From Phalacrocorax aristotelis (taxonomy: Eukaryota; Chordata; Aves; Suliformes; Phalacrocoracidae): DNA of 64,000 nt. Position numbers and translations under genes: made by a program. The stretch covers positions 109,163,277 through 109,227,276 of the forward strand of contig NC_134278.1 of the NCBI RefSeq assembly GCF_949628215.1, in the 5' to 3' direction. How positions within the stretch are numbered: position 1 is the first letter of the stretch; every line of letters begins with the position of its first letter. Of the stretch, positions 14,285 to 26,900 are shown one piece after another. The notes under the pieces were generated by a model, which was not told the origin of the DNA, did not search any database, and saw only the letters and a list, made by a program, of their open reading frames with translations.

Positions 14285-14400
14285 TATGTTTAGACTGTGA
14301 GCTCATTAGCTTTTTAGTGCAGAGATTGGTTTTATGTTCTCAGTTTGGTCAGGAGCTAGCACCATCAGCCTAAGCACTAAGCTAATATACAGGTCAGCAG
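14285..14400 (+). mobile_element. L2/MIR-type 3' tail relic, plus strand
   Basis: GTTTAGACTGTGAGCTCATT is followed by GTGCAGAGATTGGTTTTATG and then GGAGCTAGCACCATCAGCCT. This follows the widespread amniote tail 'TAGA(C/T)TGT(A/G)AGCTC(T/C)TTG-GG-CAGGGACTGTCTTT', then '...CCTAGCACA'. The sequence before it (TCTGTCTCCATCTCCTGACTC, then TTGTTGTATG) also fits. The element is diverged, and whether it came from a LINE 3' end or a SINE using that tail cannot be decided here. Confidence 0.5.
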
Positions 14401-14993
14401 AGAAGACAGCTTTGCATTGTTTATGAATGACTGGCATCTTCATGACATGTTGGAGTTCTTTGTGAATAGGTAGGAAGAATATCATTTGTACAAGAGACAT
14501 TAGACATCAATCTGAATCTTAATCTACAGTGTTCAACATTAGGAATTATTGTGAATGCTTTGACCTCTTGCTAAAATTTGGGCCATCTTAAGAATAACCT
14601 TCTTTAAATGCTTTTGACATAATGTAAGTCATAAATACCACTTTCAAATAAATCTTTATAATTCCTCTCTTCTCAACTTTCCTGCATGGAAAGAAGTATT
14701 GATTTTGAAAGCTTCAGAGGCCCCAGACTCAGGGCCATATTCTGTTCTCCTTGGCAGTCTGTAAAACCACAGGAAGTCCACTGACCAAAGCTGAGCTCCA
14801 GGGAGGGAAAACAGTATTTAACACTTTTATTGGTCCCATGCTTTGTTATACTCTCACCTCCCTCCACAACCTCTTTAAAACACAACCCCAAAATACCTAG
14901 CAGTATCTGCTACCCTGTGCATTGTGAATAGCCTATGCCTACATGGTATACATATATGGTCATATGCATTTATATACATATATGTATTTACTC

Positions 14994-15026
14994 ATATATA
15001 TATATATATACACACACACATATATA
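14994..15026. repeat. Composite AT/AC/AT microsatellite
   Basis: About eight and a half AT units run to 15010. They are followed by (CA)5 at 15011-15020 and three TA units to 15026. The flanking 50 bases upstream are also rich in ATAC/ATAT. Open frames across it encode only Tyr-Ile/His-Thr runs from the repeat. Confidence 0.95.
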
Positions 15027-16441
15027 GCCATGCTCATGAGCAGCATGGATCCATGCAGGAGCACCCATGCTGGTCAGGGGCTCCCTCATGTTACCAAGGG
15101 ACTGTAAACAGAAATGCACAGCAGCTCAGATACCAGGCCTATCTGACTTGGTGAAGTTGCCAGAGATAGACTCTCTATTGCCTTATTTATTTTCATGCTG
15201 CAGAAATATGAGTTACTGTGGTAAAAGTTTCCATCAAATGGGAGATTCCCACTTCTTGCTAGCAGGGCCTGGGCACAGTTTACACAGACCTGCTGATGGG
15301 CTCCCACATTGAAACCAGCCAGCCAGTTTGCACAAGTCTCTTATTCTAAAATATATGTAATATATTTGAGCTGATAGAGAGGATAAGACTCAACTGTCTG
15401 TTTCCCAGTTAATAAAAAACATACAATGAAAGCAGAGCTCTGCCAGCATATCTTGTTTACCCAAAAATGTTTGGCATTAAATGTGAAATCGGAAATGAAC
15501 TCATTATCTGATTATTTTCGTTTTGAAGAATTAACTGCTTTGGGGGAAAGGCTTGTCTTAAACAGTCCCCTTGTATGGATGACTAATTGCAAATACATAT
15601 CTCTGAAGAATACAGCAAATGCTCGTGATTCCCAGGGTAGGACGTAGCACTATCAGTTTGGACAAGAACATCAGGAGTATCCTCTCACATGACTTATTTC
15701 CAAACAGAAGGAAATCCATTTAAGCTAGCAGCATCATGCCCATGCAGGCCATACTCTGTAATTCTTATCCAGGCAATACGGATAAGAAGTGCTTAACAAT
15801 TACTTGTGGTGGATTTGCCCCTTCCCTTCCTAAAAGATACAGCAGTATGGATAGTTATAACTTTCTAGATGCAAAAAATATTTTGAAAATAGAATCACTC
15901 AGTGGTATAAACGCACATACCTCAGTGAAAATTAAGAAAATGGAATCAGATACACAATCAGGGCTAATAATGTTTTAGGAAAACTTCCCATTCTAGCACC
16001 AAACCCAGGTCACTCTGGATTAAGAGAGAACTGCATTCAAGGCAGCCCATTGGGCTGCATCCTTTTGTTTGTCTCCTGCTGCTTCATTGCTCCATTCTCA
16101 TCTGTTTGATCTCAGCTTTCAGTGTTTTCTGGCTGGCCCTCTCTGTAGCTGGCTCAACAGCAGCTTCTGCTTCTAGGGGTTGTCGAGTGCCTCCTCTGTA
16201 CTCAGAATGATGCTTTCTTTTCCTATTGGGCACTGGAGTGAATTTCAAAAAGGGTACCATGGAGCCCTCGACAGTATGTCAGCACCATGCAAGTTAAACA
16301 AGCATGTGTCCTCCACTGAATATTTGACTCTTCCTTTTTTACTCCAGCTGAAGTATCCCCATCCTCATGTGCCCTGTGAACCTATCTGCAATATCACAGA
16401 GTACTTGGCTTAAACTTCCCCTTCCTCTTAGCTACATTTGA

Positions 16442-16459
16442 TTTTTTTTTTTTTTTTTT
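16442..16459. repeat. 18-base T homopolymer
   Basis: Eighteen consecutive T bases occur between GATTTGA-like sequence and GCTGGCCCAGC. No attached retroelement body is recognised. Confidence 0.95.
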
Positions 16460-19400
16460 GCTGGCCCAGCAATCCAGAGGCGAAAGTACATTGAGTGGTG
16501 TTCAGGAAGACAGCAAAAGTCCTAGGATGATTCTGGGCTACCCAGCAAGCCAACACATTGCTTCACAGGCTTTCTGCACCCCACAGACTGTGTAGCACAG
16601 GCAGGGATAGCCAAATGCCTTCTCTCCAGCTCAGCCAGTATGGATAGCGGGTATCCAACAATTAGTCAGCTGAATCACTATGCACTTGGTCCCTATCACT
16701 TAGTTCAGATCTCTTTACAAAGCAGATCCAGTCAGGAATGAGAAGTTAACCTGTGTGGGTGAATAGCATTAGGGCCCCCAGAACACTGTAACTACCATTT
16801 GTGATTCTTCTTAGTCTAAGTTCTCTATTAGTTAGGGTGGGCAGGGAGAAATGAACTCGCCAGAGCACGCCTTTAAACTTCTTAAGTAATTTTAAATGAC
16901 AGATCCCATCAACTGCAATATTCATTCTCTGTGACCACATAAGAATGACACAGTATTTCACAGGAAAATGCACAAATATAGGTATCACTCTAGGAAAATA
17001 AAATAATTGTAGATAGAGCCTATACAAGAACATTACAGAACAGAAAAAAAACCTGAAAACATTACATTCCCACCAGCAAAGATACATATTCCCAGCCTAA
17101 TGCTGATGCGACAATTTCCATGTACTCTTGTCTGTTCTCTTTCACGTAGCAGCACACACACCAGTGCTTGCCTTCTCTCTCCAACAGCTGGTCTTAGGCA
17201 GTGAAGGGTCACCAGTACTGTGCTGTTTCAGTTCCTGGAGGCTCCCTGCTCTGGCAAAATGCCACACTTCCTGAGCAACTCTGTCTTGCCCCAGAAGCTG
17301 AAGAAATATTCCCTATTTGAACTGTTAAACTTTCATTTCCTATCTGATGTTGTCTCAGCATGAGCAGCATTTTAGAATCTATTTCAGTGTTTGCTCTTTT
17401 TTCTTCAGAGCTCTGAAAGATCCTATTTTGGACTGAAAGGTAAAATTGAGCCTCAACTTTGTGACTTTTTTGGTATGGCAAATGTAAGCTTTTAAAACAA
17501 GGAATTTGAGTTTTCTTTCCCTTAAACTATAGAAAGTAATTAACCAGGAAGTGTAAACAGCTAGCAAATGTGGACCCAACAGAATAGTCTGACTCTCTTT
17601 TCATTCCAAATGAAATGGAAAAGAGGAGGAGTAATAATTTTCTCAAAGGAATTTGTCACGTGTTGTTTGTACATATTTTTTACATCTTGCTCTTTCACAG
17701 CCTATTAGACCCTGGAGCTGAAGCTGCATTCTTCAACTTCCTTCTGTAATCCAGAACAAACCATGTCACCCATAGCTGTGTTTTTATCTCATTGAATACA
17801 AAGGTTTTCACTCTTTTTTTAAATTATTATTATTATGTTATCTAAAACAATTTCTAAAAGTTGAATGTTTAATTTGCTCCCCACATTACCAAAAACGTAC
17901 AATAGTGTTGGTTTCCATCACTCCTGATGTTGCTGTTACTGGAATACTTGTAATAGTGCTAAGGGTTTATCTCATTAAAGAAGTGAAGCCAAAAAAATCC
18001 CAAAAATGACCATCACCTCATTACCATCCCCATTGCTGATTAAAGCAAGCAGCTTGTTCATTGATGTTCATGCACAGAGAAGAGTAAACTTGTCCTAATA
18101 TTTCCGTGGACACAACGTCACCTGGACTCTTTTCCTACAATTTATGTTTTTTCAATTATTTCTCTCAAATTCATATGCTATAATCCAATTTCGAGTTGGG
18201 AGAGAGACTGCTACTTTGAGCTGGTTCTGTCACCTGATCCCTTCAGCTATGGAGAACTGCTGAAAACCCAGCGAGGCTTCTGTCAGAGTTAGCCAAAGAT
18301 CCCTGGTTAACTTCAGCCCTCAGAAAACCAGTTCATTTATTTCTAACACACCGTACCATGTCACATAAGAATATATAGGGCAAGACCATTTCCTTCCCTT
18401 GTCTAGCCCTGTAGCCGAATGGGTGGGGATGTAAACAGCAGGTGGGAGGAGGCTATGGTCTTCCTGAGGAATAACTGGTTGATTGGCCTTACAGCAACTA
18501 CCATAAAAGACAGTAGACAGATATACAGCCAACCACAGGGTATTAGGGGCTTACTCATTGACAGTTTTAGATGTAATGTAAAGGTTTACTTTGGAGTGTT
18601 GAATGGAACTATATTGAGCTGAAGTCTCTACACTATATGTGTATTTTCACCTCTAAGTTTTGTATGTCTCTGAAATGGCTTTAGCTTGTTCAAAATGGTA
18701 CTGCTACCTATCAATCAAGGCTGTCTCTTACTCCCTTTCAAAGTCACATGAGATTAAAATGAGAGGGAAAGGCAGAAATGAAATGTCAACATTGTCTTTC
18801 GGAAGGGATCTACAGATCTAGCAGTTTAACAAGCTGCACATTCATTACTGTTTCAGTTTCTTTTCAAGAGGTAATGAAGAGGGGAGGTAGCAACTGTCAG
18901 TATTCTCTGTTAAAAGACTGATTTACTCGCAGCATACTGTGTTATGGGCTTTGTTTCTCATGATTTATTTTCAAATATTGCTTTTTGTTTTCCTGATAAA
19001 AATATGCTCAAGAGTATTGTTTGCTAACACCTGGCATATTCAGTGGACAGATTCCAAGTATACTTGTGTACAGGAGTGGTTTTGTTTGTTGTACTTTTGG
19101 GATAGGAGAGAATTGTATGAATCAGGTTTTCCATCAATAGAATATCCCACATCTTCTGGAACCACTCAATAAGTGTGGGTACGTGTGTTGATTTCCACAC
19201 TGCTGCTATTGTTGTTCAGGTTTTCTGTGATTCTGTATACTCACAACTGAACATCACATGCCCAGAGAAGGAGAAGAGGACACTGAATCAAAGATCGGGC
19301 ACACATGCTATCCATCACAGGATTTTTCAATTTTTTTCTGTTGATTTTTTCTCTGTCATGTTGCATGTTAGAGTGGGTCATTGAATTTTGTTGTACATAG

Positions 19401-20124
19401 GGTATTCTCTGGTCTTAGTTAACCAGCTCCTTAGGAACTCAGGTTTACTCAAAATGCAAAGCAGACACTACTATGACAGCCAAATACATTGTCTCAGAGA
19501 GTAGCAAATTAACAGATCCCATTTGTCTTCAGGTTAATTTGGAAGATGAGGATATGTAGCAGAAAACACGTCAAGTCCTACTGCAGGCTCTTAAGAAAGT
19601 TATAAAGTTATGTTACATTAACCCAATGCCATCTGCAGCTCTGGAACTTGAGAGCAGCAGCAGAAATGGCCAAGTAGCTTCCAGCTGAGTAAGCACACAT
19701 TTTATACAGCAGCTTGTTTTAATAAAGCATTGTATGCAGTTATATTGAGGGTCCAAGCACTGTAAGCAGCACAAAATCAAAAAAGCCTATAGAAAGTTTA
19801 AGGCTCGGGCAGAAGAATATTTATGACTATCAGAATTTACTAACAGCACCCGCAAAGGCACTTAAAATGGAAACCTGTATGTCTCATACTGAAGCATCAC
19901 AAATTAAGCAACATACCAAGCAACTTTTCAGTCTACAAGGCCGGCTCATTACACCTTCTAGCCCATGTCCGAGGATAGTACTAATTAGTGAATTAATTCG
20001 ATTTAGACTGCTGCTGAGGTGCAAGATTAAGGACATATGAAAAAGATGTTATTTAAGATGAGTACCATTATTCTATGACATTTCAGAGTGCCCTATGTTT
20101 TTCAGAGCTGTAAAGGGCATGCAG

Positions 20125-20205
20125 CTTCTTCTCAAAAGAGATTATGATCCATATTTGCAGATGATTAAACAAGTAAATGGAGATGAAGGAAGAAAGATAG
20201 GGTTA
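20125..20205 (+). mobile_element. Possible MIR-like SINE relic, plus strand
   Basis: GATTATGATCCATATTTGCA, then GATGATTAAACAAGTAAATG, aligns with the MIR core segment 'ATTATTATCCCCATTTTACAGATGAGGAAACTGAGG'. The stretch before it (CTGTAAAGGGCATGCAG, then CAAAAGAGATTATGATC) also resembles the 'GTACAAA...CAAAGAGCTTACAATC' region of a related sauropsid repeat. Only one block is convincing, so this stays tentative. Confidence 0.4.
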
Positions 20206-21604
20206 ACATGAATACAGAAAATTGTTAATTAAGAGAAAAGTCCATATACAGGACAAATTATTAATTTCTTCTGTATTTCCATAAGAAACATAAATGAAAA
20301 GTTAAAAGAAAAAAAACAAACTTCAGGAAATCTTCTGGAAATATCCACATGCAAGGAAGATTGCAACCATATGGGATGTGGGCATTGCTGTAAGTCAAGG
20401 ACACTTCTGAACACATGTAATGGCTATTCTCATTAGCCTTGGTGAGTTGAAGTGTATCAAAGAAGTTCACGTTAGCAGTCCTATCTCAGTGGCATGTATG
20501 TTGCACAGATGAGAGATGTGATAAAACGACGTTCAGTTTTGTGAAAGACATGTTTTGTAAACCCTCTTAGCATTAGACCAAATGATAGTGGATTCCAGCA
20601 CAGGTGGCTGGCTGCGATGGTATGGACACATTTAAAAAATTGGTTTAGACATGATCATTTTTCCATTTTCCATGTCCTTGTGCTACAGGACATGAAGTTG
20701 ATCCCCTCAGCCCTTTTTGGTACCATCAGTCTGAATCTACAGCTGCAGCAGAGCAATCCACTTGATGTCTTGTTTCCAAGGCACGCTGTCTATATCTGTC
20801 CACAATTTTATTTAAATAGCAAAAGCTTTGCATGGATCTTTGTATACTGGTCATTCTTAACATTTTTAAGCCTATATGCCTCTTTTTCCCCCCAAGTGAC
20901 CTACAGAAATGACAGCTTGATTCTTCCACAGAGAAGCCACACAGAGCTGCAAGATACACTGATTACAGGAGGTACTTCTACCAAAGCAGAGTCTTTGACA
21001 AAGTGCTGCCACCCGCACTGTATCGCAATGACTGTTCCTCTCATTGGTGCCTCAAAGCCTTTGGATTCCCATGTCAGATATGAAAATGAATAACCATTAT
21101 TTCTTCTGCAGTGTAAGCTGCAGCTCTAGAATTGCATAAAGAGTATATTGTAGCCATACCAGCCCAATCTGGGTCCTCCCATCAGATTTTATGAACAGAA
21201 GAGGGTTGGGTCTGGCTGATAATTTTGGAAAGAGATGAGAGGGGAAACCCCCAGCATGGCAGGAACTGGTATTAGTGAAACAATAGCTGGAACTCTGAAT
21301 CATTGCTGAAGCAACATCCAAACATGAGCATCAGAGGACACACTGTATTGCAGAAAAAGCCAGCTTTGAGATAAGTTGCACACAAGGAGACCTAAAAAAT
21401 GTTTAATTTTGAAAAAGTTAAAAATCCCTCTACACATTTTTCAAGAATTAGATCAATATCCCTCAGGAGGTTTTAAATTTGGTAACTACATTTTGCCAGG
21501 CTCCATCAATTTTAATTGGATTTTACCCCATTCTCTGCTTTTCTGCCTTGTACAGTGGTAGAGTATTGCACCTTAAGCAGTATTAACTAATAATTCTCTG
21601 TATT

Positions 21605-21715
21605 CACTTACCATATAGCAAATGAGTGCTTTAAAAGTATTTCCTGACTTAAGCCTTAGGATGATGCAGAAAGTTTGACAGTCTAGTAAAGACGAGGAAA
21701 CAGAGTCCAAGATTT
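21605..21715 (+). mobile_element. MIR-like SINE relic, plus strand
   Basis: The order of short blocks follows the MIR core. First comes ACTTACCATATAGCAAATGA, corresponding to the MIR 'CTTACTATGTGCCAG' region. Then AGTGCTTTAAAAGTAT stands for 'GTGCTTTACA-TAT', followed by CTTAAGCCTTAGGATGATG for 'TTTAATCCTCACAAC', and finally GACGAGGAAACAGAGTCCA for 'GATGAGGAAACTGAGGC'. Collinearity of four blocks over about 110 bp makes a chance match unlikely. The copy is heavily diverged, as expected of an element old enough to be shared among amniotes. It ends just before a TTTA-rich tract and a perfect hairpin. Confidence 0.55.
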
Positions 21716-21716
21716 C

Positions 21717-21750
21717 TTACATTTATTTGTTTTTATTTATTTTATTTATT
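21717..21750. repeat. (TTTA)n-rich low-complexity tract
   Basis: Imperfect TTTA units lie between the MIR-like relic and the perfect hairpin. The tract supplies the first bases of the hairpin's left arm. Confidence 0.85.
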
Positions 21751-21775
21751 ACATTTCTTGTTGAAATGTAATAAA
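21745..21775. repeat. Perfect hairpin: 13-bp inverted repeat, 5-nt loop
   Basis: The left arm TTTATTACATTTC (21745-21757) is the exact reverse complement of the right arm GAAATGTAATAAA (21763-21775), and the loop is TTGTT. It directly follows a TTTA-rich tract and a MIR-like relic. The stem is too short and AT-rich for a typical microRNA precursor. Confidence 0.95.
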
Positions 21776-22429
21776 GGAATGCTCTGTTTTGGGCAGGCAG
21801 ATGGTCCGGTATGTGCATAGAATGATCACAAAACCAGGAAAGAAAGAGAGAAAAAAACTGAGCTCACCTGTCTGCCTAAGGCTAATCTTTTTGGTTTTCT
21901 AATGCAGCTCTTGCTGTACTACCTGAATGAAATCATACTTGGAGAGACCGTGTCCTTTAGGTCAGAGCCGCAGTCACAAGACTGCCTTTTCTCTCTTGCC
22001 ACAGAAGGTTTTGCATTTCAGGAGTTGATGAAATAGTCCCTGCATAAGGTAAACAGGACTCAGTTCAGCTGAATATAACAGATTTACCCATGATTTCAAG
22101 TGAACGCTGAAAACTGCAAAGCACTTTAGGTGAAAAGCTCAGTTTCAGGGGGACATATAATTCACTGCAGATTTTTAAGAATGAAAACACCAGCTGAGTC
22201 AAACTATTCCAAAGCCAGAATAATTTATGTATTATCAGCTTAATAAATGGAAAAATGTGTAAATCCACTCCTTCTAGAGCATTATAAAAATGGCATTACA
22301 TTGGAGATTGATTTCCAGAGCTCCCAGGGGTACTCTCTCTTTTCCTGATGCACATGTCTAAGCACCATTAACATTGTTACCAGGGGGACAATATACATGT
22401 CAGTATAAACTACATGATCAGAATCTTCT

Positions 22430-22720
22430 GAATTACAACTCCCTAATTAGTGTCTCTGTGTCAATTATCCCATTCAGGATGTCAAATATTTCACGAGGAT
22501 TAAATTTCAAAATACACAGACTCTCTGTTTGATATATACAATCCCAAATGGCTGCTCAACATATATCAATGCTATTATATCACATACAGCAGGTAAAAGA
22601 TTAAACAGTCTTTCACATATCTCTGCAGTTTTAAAGCTGCCATGCTTTTGATAGTATTTAATTTGGCACCGCAGCTGAATCCATATATTTTTACTTGTGG
22701 TGATATTTACTGTGCATAAT
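22430..22720. promoter_or_regulatory. Candidate conserved non-coding block
   Basis: This stretch has complex, non-repetitive AT-rich sequence with clustered homeodomain-type cores (CCTAATTAGTG, TCAATTATCCC). No homopolymer or repeat signal is present. Its look resembles known vertebrate developmental enhancers, but conservation cannot be seen from one genome. This is an inference from texture only. Confidence 0.2.
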
Positions 22721-22833
22721 GGGAGAAAAAAAGGTTTCACGTCTTCAGCCAGCATTTTCCTTTCCAAAACAGTGACAACATTGTAATTCAATACCCAAAC
22801 TGAACCTCTCTGACCCCTGAGTGCAAAGCTGAA

Positions 22834-22868
22834 GGGTAGGGGAGAGAAGGAAAGGAAGAAGAAAGGGG
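22834..22868. repeat. Homopurine tract
   Basis: A run of A and G with only one T interruption near its start (GGGGAGAGAAGGAAAGGAAG and similar). It is a simple purine-rich tract. Confidence 0.8.
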
Positions 22869-23896
22869 CTCTACTATGCCAACGTCAGAGAAATCTTTGC
22901 TTCATCATGTATTCTTCACTGCCAGGGAGTAGAGAATGCACGTGTGTGCAGCCAGGATGTAAGCGTATCCAGTTGGAAGTGTTTTGGCTTTCAGATTAAA
23001 TCAAGCTTCCCTTAAGAAATCTGGCTTTCTTAATATACATTAATATTCAAGTTATAAAACAAACCTGGCCTCCATCTATTAGAGGAAGCAGATCTCCAGG
23101 TGAGCAAAATAACACTGGGCTGATTCAACAGGACAGAGGCACACACCTAAATTAAAATCTCTGTGTAGTCTCCAAACCGAAGTGTTTCCAGAATGAAGAT
23201 GAACTGGTGAATCAAGATCTAAATTATTTTACACCTAGGACAGCTTTAACACTTCACAAATTGAAATCTTTTAAAGTTTAATGTTTGGTTTAACTTGTTA
23301 ACCTTTCCCTTAGTTATCACTTTTTCACTGTCACTTTTCCACAGATGTCTCGATCAAAAAGTGGTTACATAAAAAAGCTCTAATAAGCAAATTTACTGAC
23401 TGAAACCAGGACAAAGAGTCTTAATTGACTACTGAAAAAAATGTACAGAAAGCAACTTTGGAGTTTATAATTGTAAATATTGTGTCAGAAATTCAGCTTT
23501 CACAATGGCACTCATCTATTTTAGATAGAAGCAAGTACTAGCAGGTCTAATCTGCTAAAGTTTTGTCATTAGACCACACAATAGACTACTCTTGAGCAAG
23601 CAACAACCCAAAAATTAGTCCCAGAAATAATTAAGGAAATAATTTAAAATAGCACAGGAAAGAGGATCATGTTTGGCTACAAAGAGGCAAAATACTGCAA
23701 ACAAGTTGTCTATTACAAAGAAATATCCAGAGTCTTAACCAAGGACTTCTTGTACTTTATTGGTGCTGTAATAACATACAGAGTAGGCTGAAGGTAAGAG
23801 ATTAGAAAACACCAAATGCTTTTAAAATACAAAGGTCTAAACTATACTGCCTTTTAAGGTCTCAAGCCAGCCTTGAGAAGGGGGGAGGGGAAACAC

Positions 23897-23924
<28 letters not shown>
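23897..23924. repeat. (CA)14 microsatellite followed by an A run
   Basis: Fourteen uninterrupted CA units are followed directly by eight further A bases, then mixed A/C. A G-rich stretch (GGGGGGAGGGG) lies just upstream. Confidence 0.97.
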
Positions 23925-23928
<4 letters not shown>

Positions 23929-26900
23929 AAAACACAACACAGAAAAAGCTGAATGAAACTAAAATGCCTAGAGCAGCTTTACACATTCATAAACTACTTT
24001 TACCAAATAATTTCAAGGTCATTTCAAAGTCCTGCAGCTAAGCTCCTGCCCTCAATGCTCTCTGTAAGTGGGAACTCCCTTTAACCCACCCCGGTGGGAG
24101 CTGCAAACCACTGAAGACAGGGAATCTTTTATTAGACACATGCAGAGTGAAAAGTGCAGTGCAGCTCCTCCCTGTGCTCTCATCTCAAAGCAGACCCCGA
24201 ACACAACTCCAAGACAAATACTACCAACAACCATTGATAACAAAATATTTTCTCACTAAAATGGATCCCTTTTCCAAGTTACCTTTTTCTTATATTTGCT
24301 ATTTCACACCAACTCTATTAATAAAGCCAGATATCATTTTCACCCTGTACTATCCTTTTTAGTGGTGCCTAAATACACCAATTCATCGGTGTGTACTACT
24401 CTTTAATAAGCCAAGGTCAATCTAATTTCCTTTTCCTAGTGGTCTCTCCCCCACAACTTCTTCTTCACATGTTTCAGCTTTACTTTGAATTTACTTCCTT
24501 GCCTGGCATGTTAAAATCCAGAAACAGAGTGCCTATCATTATGACTGTAGTTCATGCCCTGACTAGTTACAGCAGAAGAAGAATTAGACTATAATATCCT
24601 AAACAACGTAGAATCTGTAAATCAAAACCAACTAGCTCTTTTTGGCATGTAGATCAATGAACTGGTGTAGGAGTATGAAAATCCAAGCAACTTTTCTAAG
24701 GTAAAGTCAACCTCAGCATATGAATTTGTTCAACCTAGATTTTTTTCCTCTCCTCTGCCATTCACCCCCCAAAAGAAAGTCTTCAGAAAATAGTTTTTAT
24801 TGCTTCCTGAAAAACAGCAGCTTCTGCTGGACCAGAGGGCAAAATAGGCAGACACAAATATAAGCTTAGAATACAGGCAGTACAGAGATTAAAAACAACC
24901 TACCTTCAGTACTACCCCACCTAGCCTTCTGGATAGTAAGGATGTTTGCATTTCTTTGCTCTAAATATAAAACCAAACAAAGGTGCCTGCTCTAATCAAA
25001 GGAGCAATAACATGTTGCCAAAAAAATGTACAATGCATCAAAACATTTATACAGACTCTAGAGTTGTTTCACTGAAGAAACACAAACTACCCATATCCAC
25101 GTACAGAAAATATTCAGAGTCAGAGGAATGGAGTTGCGCCTGATGGAGTAACATGAAGTTTCTTGGCATGGAGCAATAATTTCCATAACACAGTGCATGA
25201 GGGGTTTCTACTTGCAGAAATGAAGCCTTATCATGCCGACTGATGTGTCATCATGCACACAATTTAACCGGGATAGCCCAAGTCCCACTGGAAGTCACTG
25301 ACGCTTTATATTGTAAGTTACTTGAAACTCACAGGTGTACAGGGAGCACTCTTCCAGTAACACAAGTGGGCCTAAATATAATCCTCCAAAGAAGTGTCCA
25401 TAAGATCAAATTTTTCCTTATCTGTCCAAATGAAAAATGTCAAATTGAAGGCTTACAGGAAAGAGATTTGAAGTAGAATTTTTTCTCTCTAGTCATCTTT
25501 GGTTTCTCAGCTTTGATGTCTGCCAGGTTCATCACATTTTCTGGGGTTTGTTCCTTAACAGCTGTAATTCTCCGGGAAAGGGGGAAGGTAGCAGAGGCCA
25601 ATCTGCTGACCACATACACCCAGTATGTGCTTCCTAAGGCTTCCCCTTAGTGACATTTCCAAAGTGGAATCTTAACAACTATCGTAAACAAAAAATTTGT
25701 AACCCTAACTCCTCCTTCCACTCAATTTTTCATGCCAGTGTGGACCAGTGTGGAAAGACAGGGCCTCTGGAGTATCAGCTTTAGTAGATAGGGACACACA
25801 GGATAGTGTGAAACAGTTGGAAGGTCAGGTTTAAACATGTAACCTGAAACACTGGAAACTAGAACTCACAGCGGGGCTTAGCAACAAAATCAACATTATA
25901 GGCAGCCCATGACATGTGATCACCAAAGCAGAAACAAGGTTGCTTAAATATAGCTTCTGTAGGTATTAGAATATTTCTGAGAAGTACACATCAAGCACGA
26001 GACAGATGCTACTAATAAGTAGAGCTTTAGACATTTATTTTTGTATTTAAATATCCAGCTATATTTATCTGAAAGACTTAACCATACCATTCTTGACAGA
26101 AAGGTATGCCAGTTACTTACTGCTGTCTAGACAAAAAGATTTAAAACTGGAAAAGATAAAACCTTTGTAAGGGAACATGGAAAAGTGCTTTAGGAGTCCA
26201 TGAGAAGGGCAATATCTCTGCGCTTCGGTTGCCATAGCTCTGGCTTTAAGAGCTCTGTCTATTGGGGAATTTAGTATACTAATTATTTTGTAAACAGTTT
26301 CCTAATGCTTGTTCTTGAACCTAAATAGTTTGGGTTATGGAAGAGAGGTTAGAAAGTCATGAAAACTCTAGAAAGCTGGAAAAATAAATCAGTCTTATAG
26401 GCAGGAGTGATATCTGATGATCATCTGACACTTCTGGAGTTGTGACCACGGTGTGGTGAACCACTTCAAACTAAAACATAAAGACTTGAATCATCAACAG
26501 TGAGTAAGCTGTCCCACTTCCAAATTTCCTTCAAAAAATAATAATAAATCCAGACTATCTGGACACTCACCCTAAGTGTTTGGACAGCTTTAAATGATCC
26601 TGTGATCTCAGTGAAGAAATTGTTCTTGAAATGAGTTACATATTTCACCTCTATTTTTAGAATAAGCATAAACCAGACCTGCTAAACAGAGGTTTTCCAA
26701 TCTCTGCTACAGTAATTTGGTACCACGTGGTACATAAAGCTGGAAGGAAGCAGCATACAAAAGAGCTACCACAGACTTCAAGGAGTAAAAAGGTAGGAAC
26801 AGTTTCACAAGCTTCCATAAATATTCAGAAATACATCTATTTTTTTGGATAGGGCAAATATTTCTGCACCACTACATCCTATAAGCATTTTATCACCAGC

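Larger units (their letters stand above)
14401..20124. other. No gene seen; unique sequence with microsatellites
   Basis: Apart from the AT/AC microsatellite at 15.0 kb and the T18 run at 16.4 kb, I see nothing recognisable. A short AT-rich stretch at 19980-20010 (TAATTAGTGAATTAATTCGA) has dense homeodomain-type cores but no further support. Confidence 0.7.

Noticed and set aside
14924-15154. Open frame with repeated Tyr-Ile and His-Thr
   Set aside because: It is a direct reading of the AT/AC microsatellite.
20617-21093. 158-codon plus-strand open frame
   Set aside because: It has a hydrophobic middle stretch but no recognisable family, overlaps a 77-codon opposite frame, and shows no sign of splice or promoter context.
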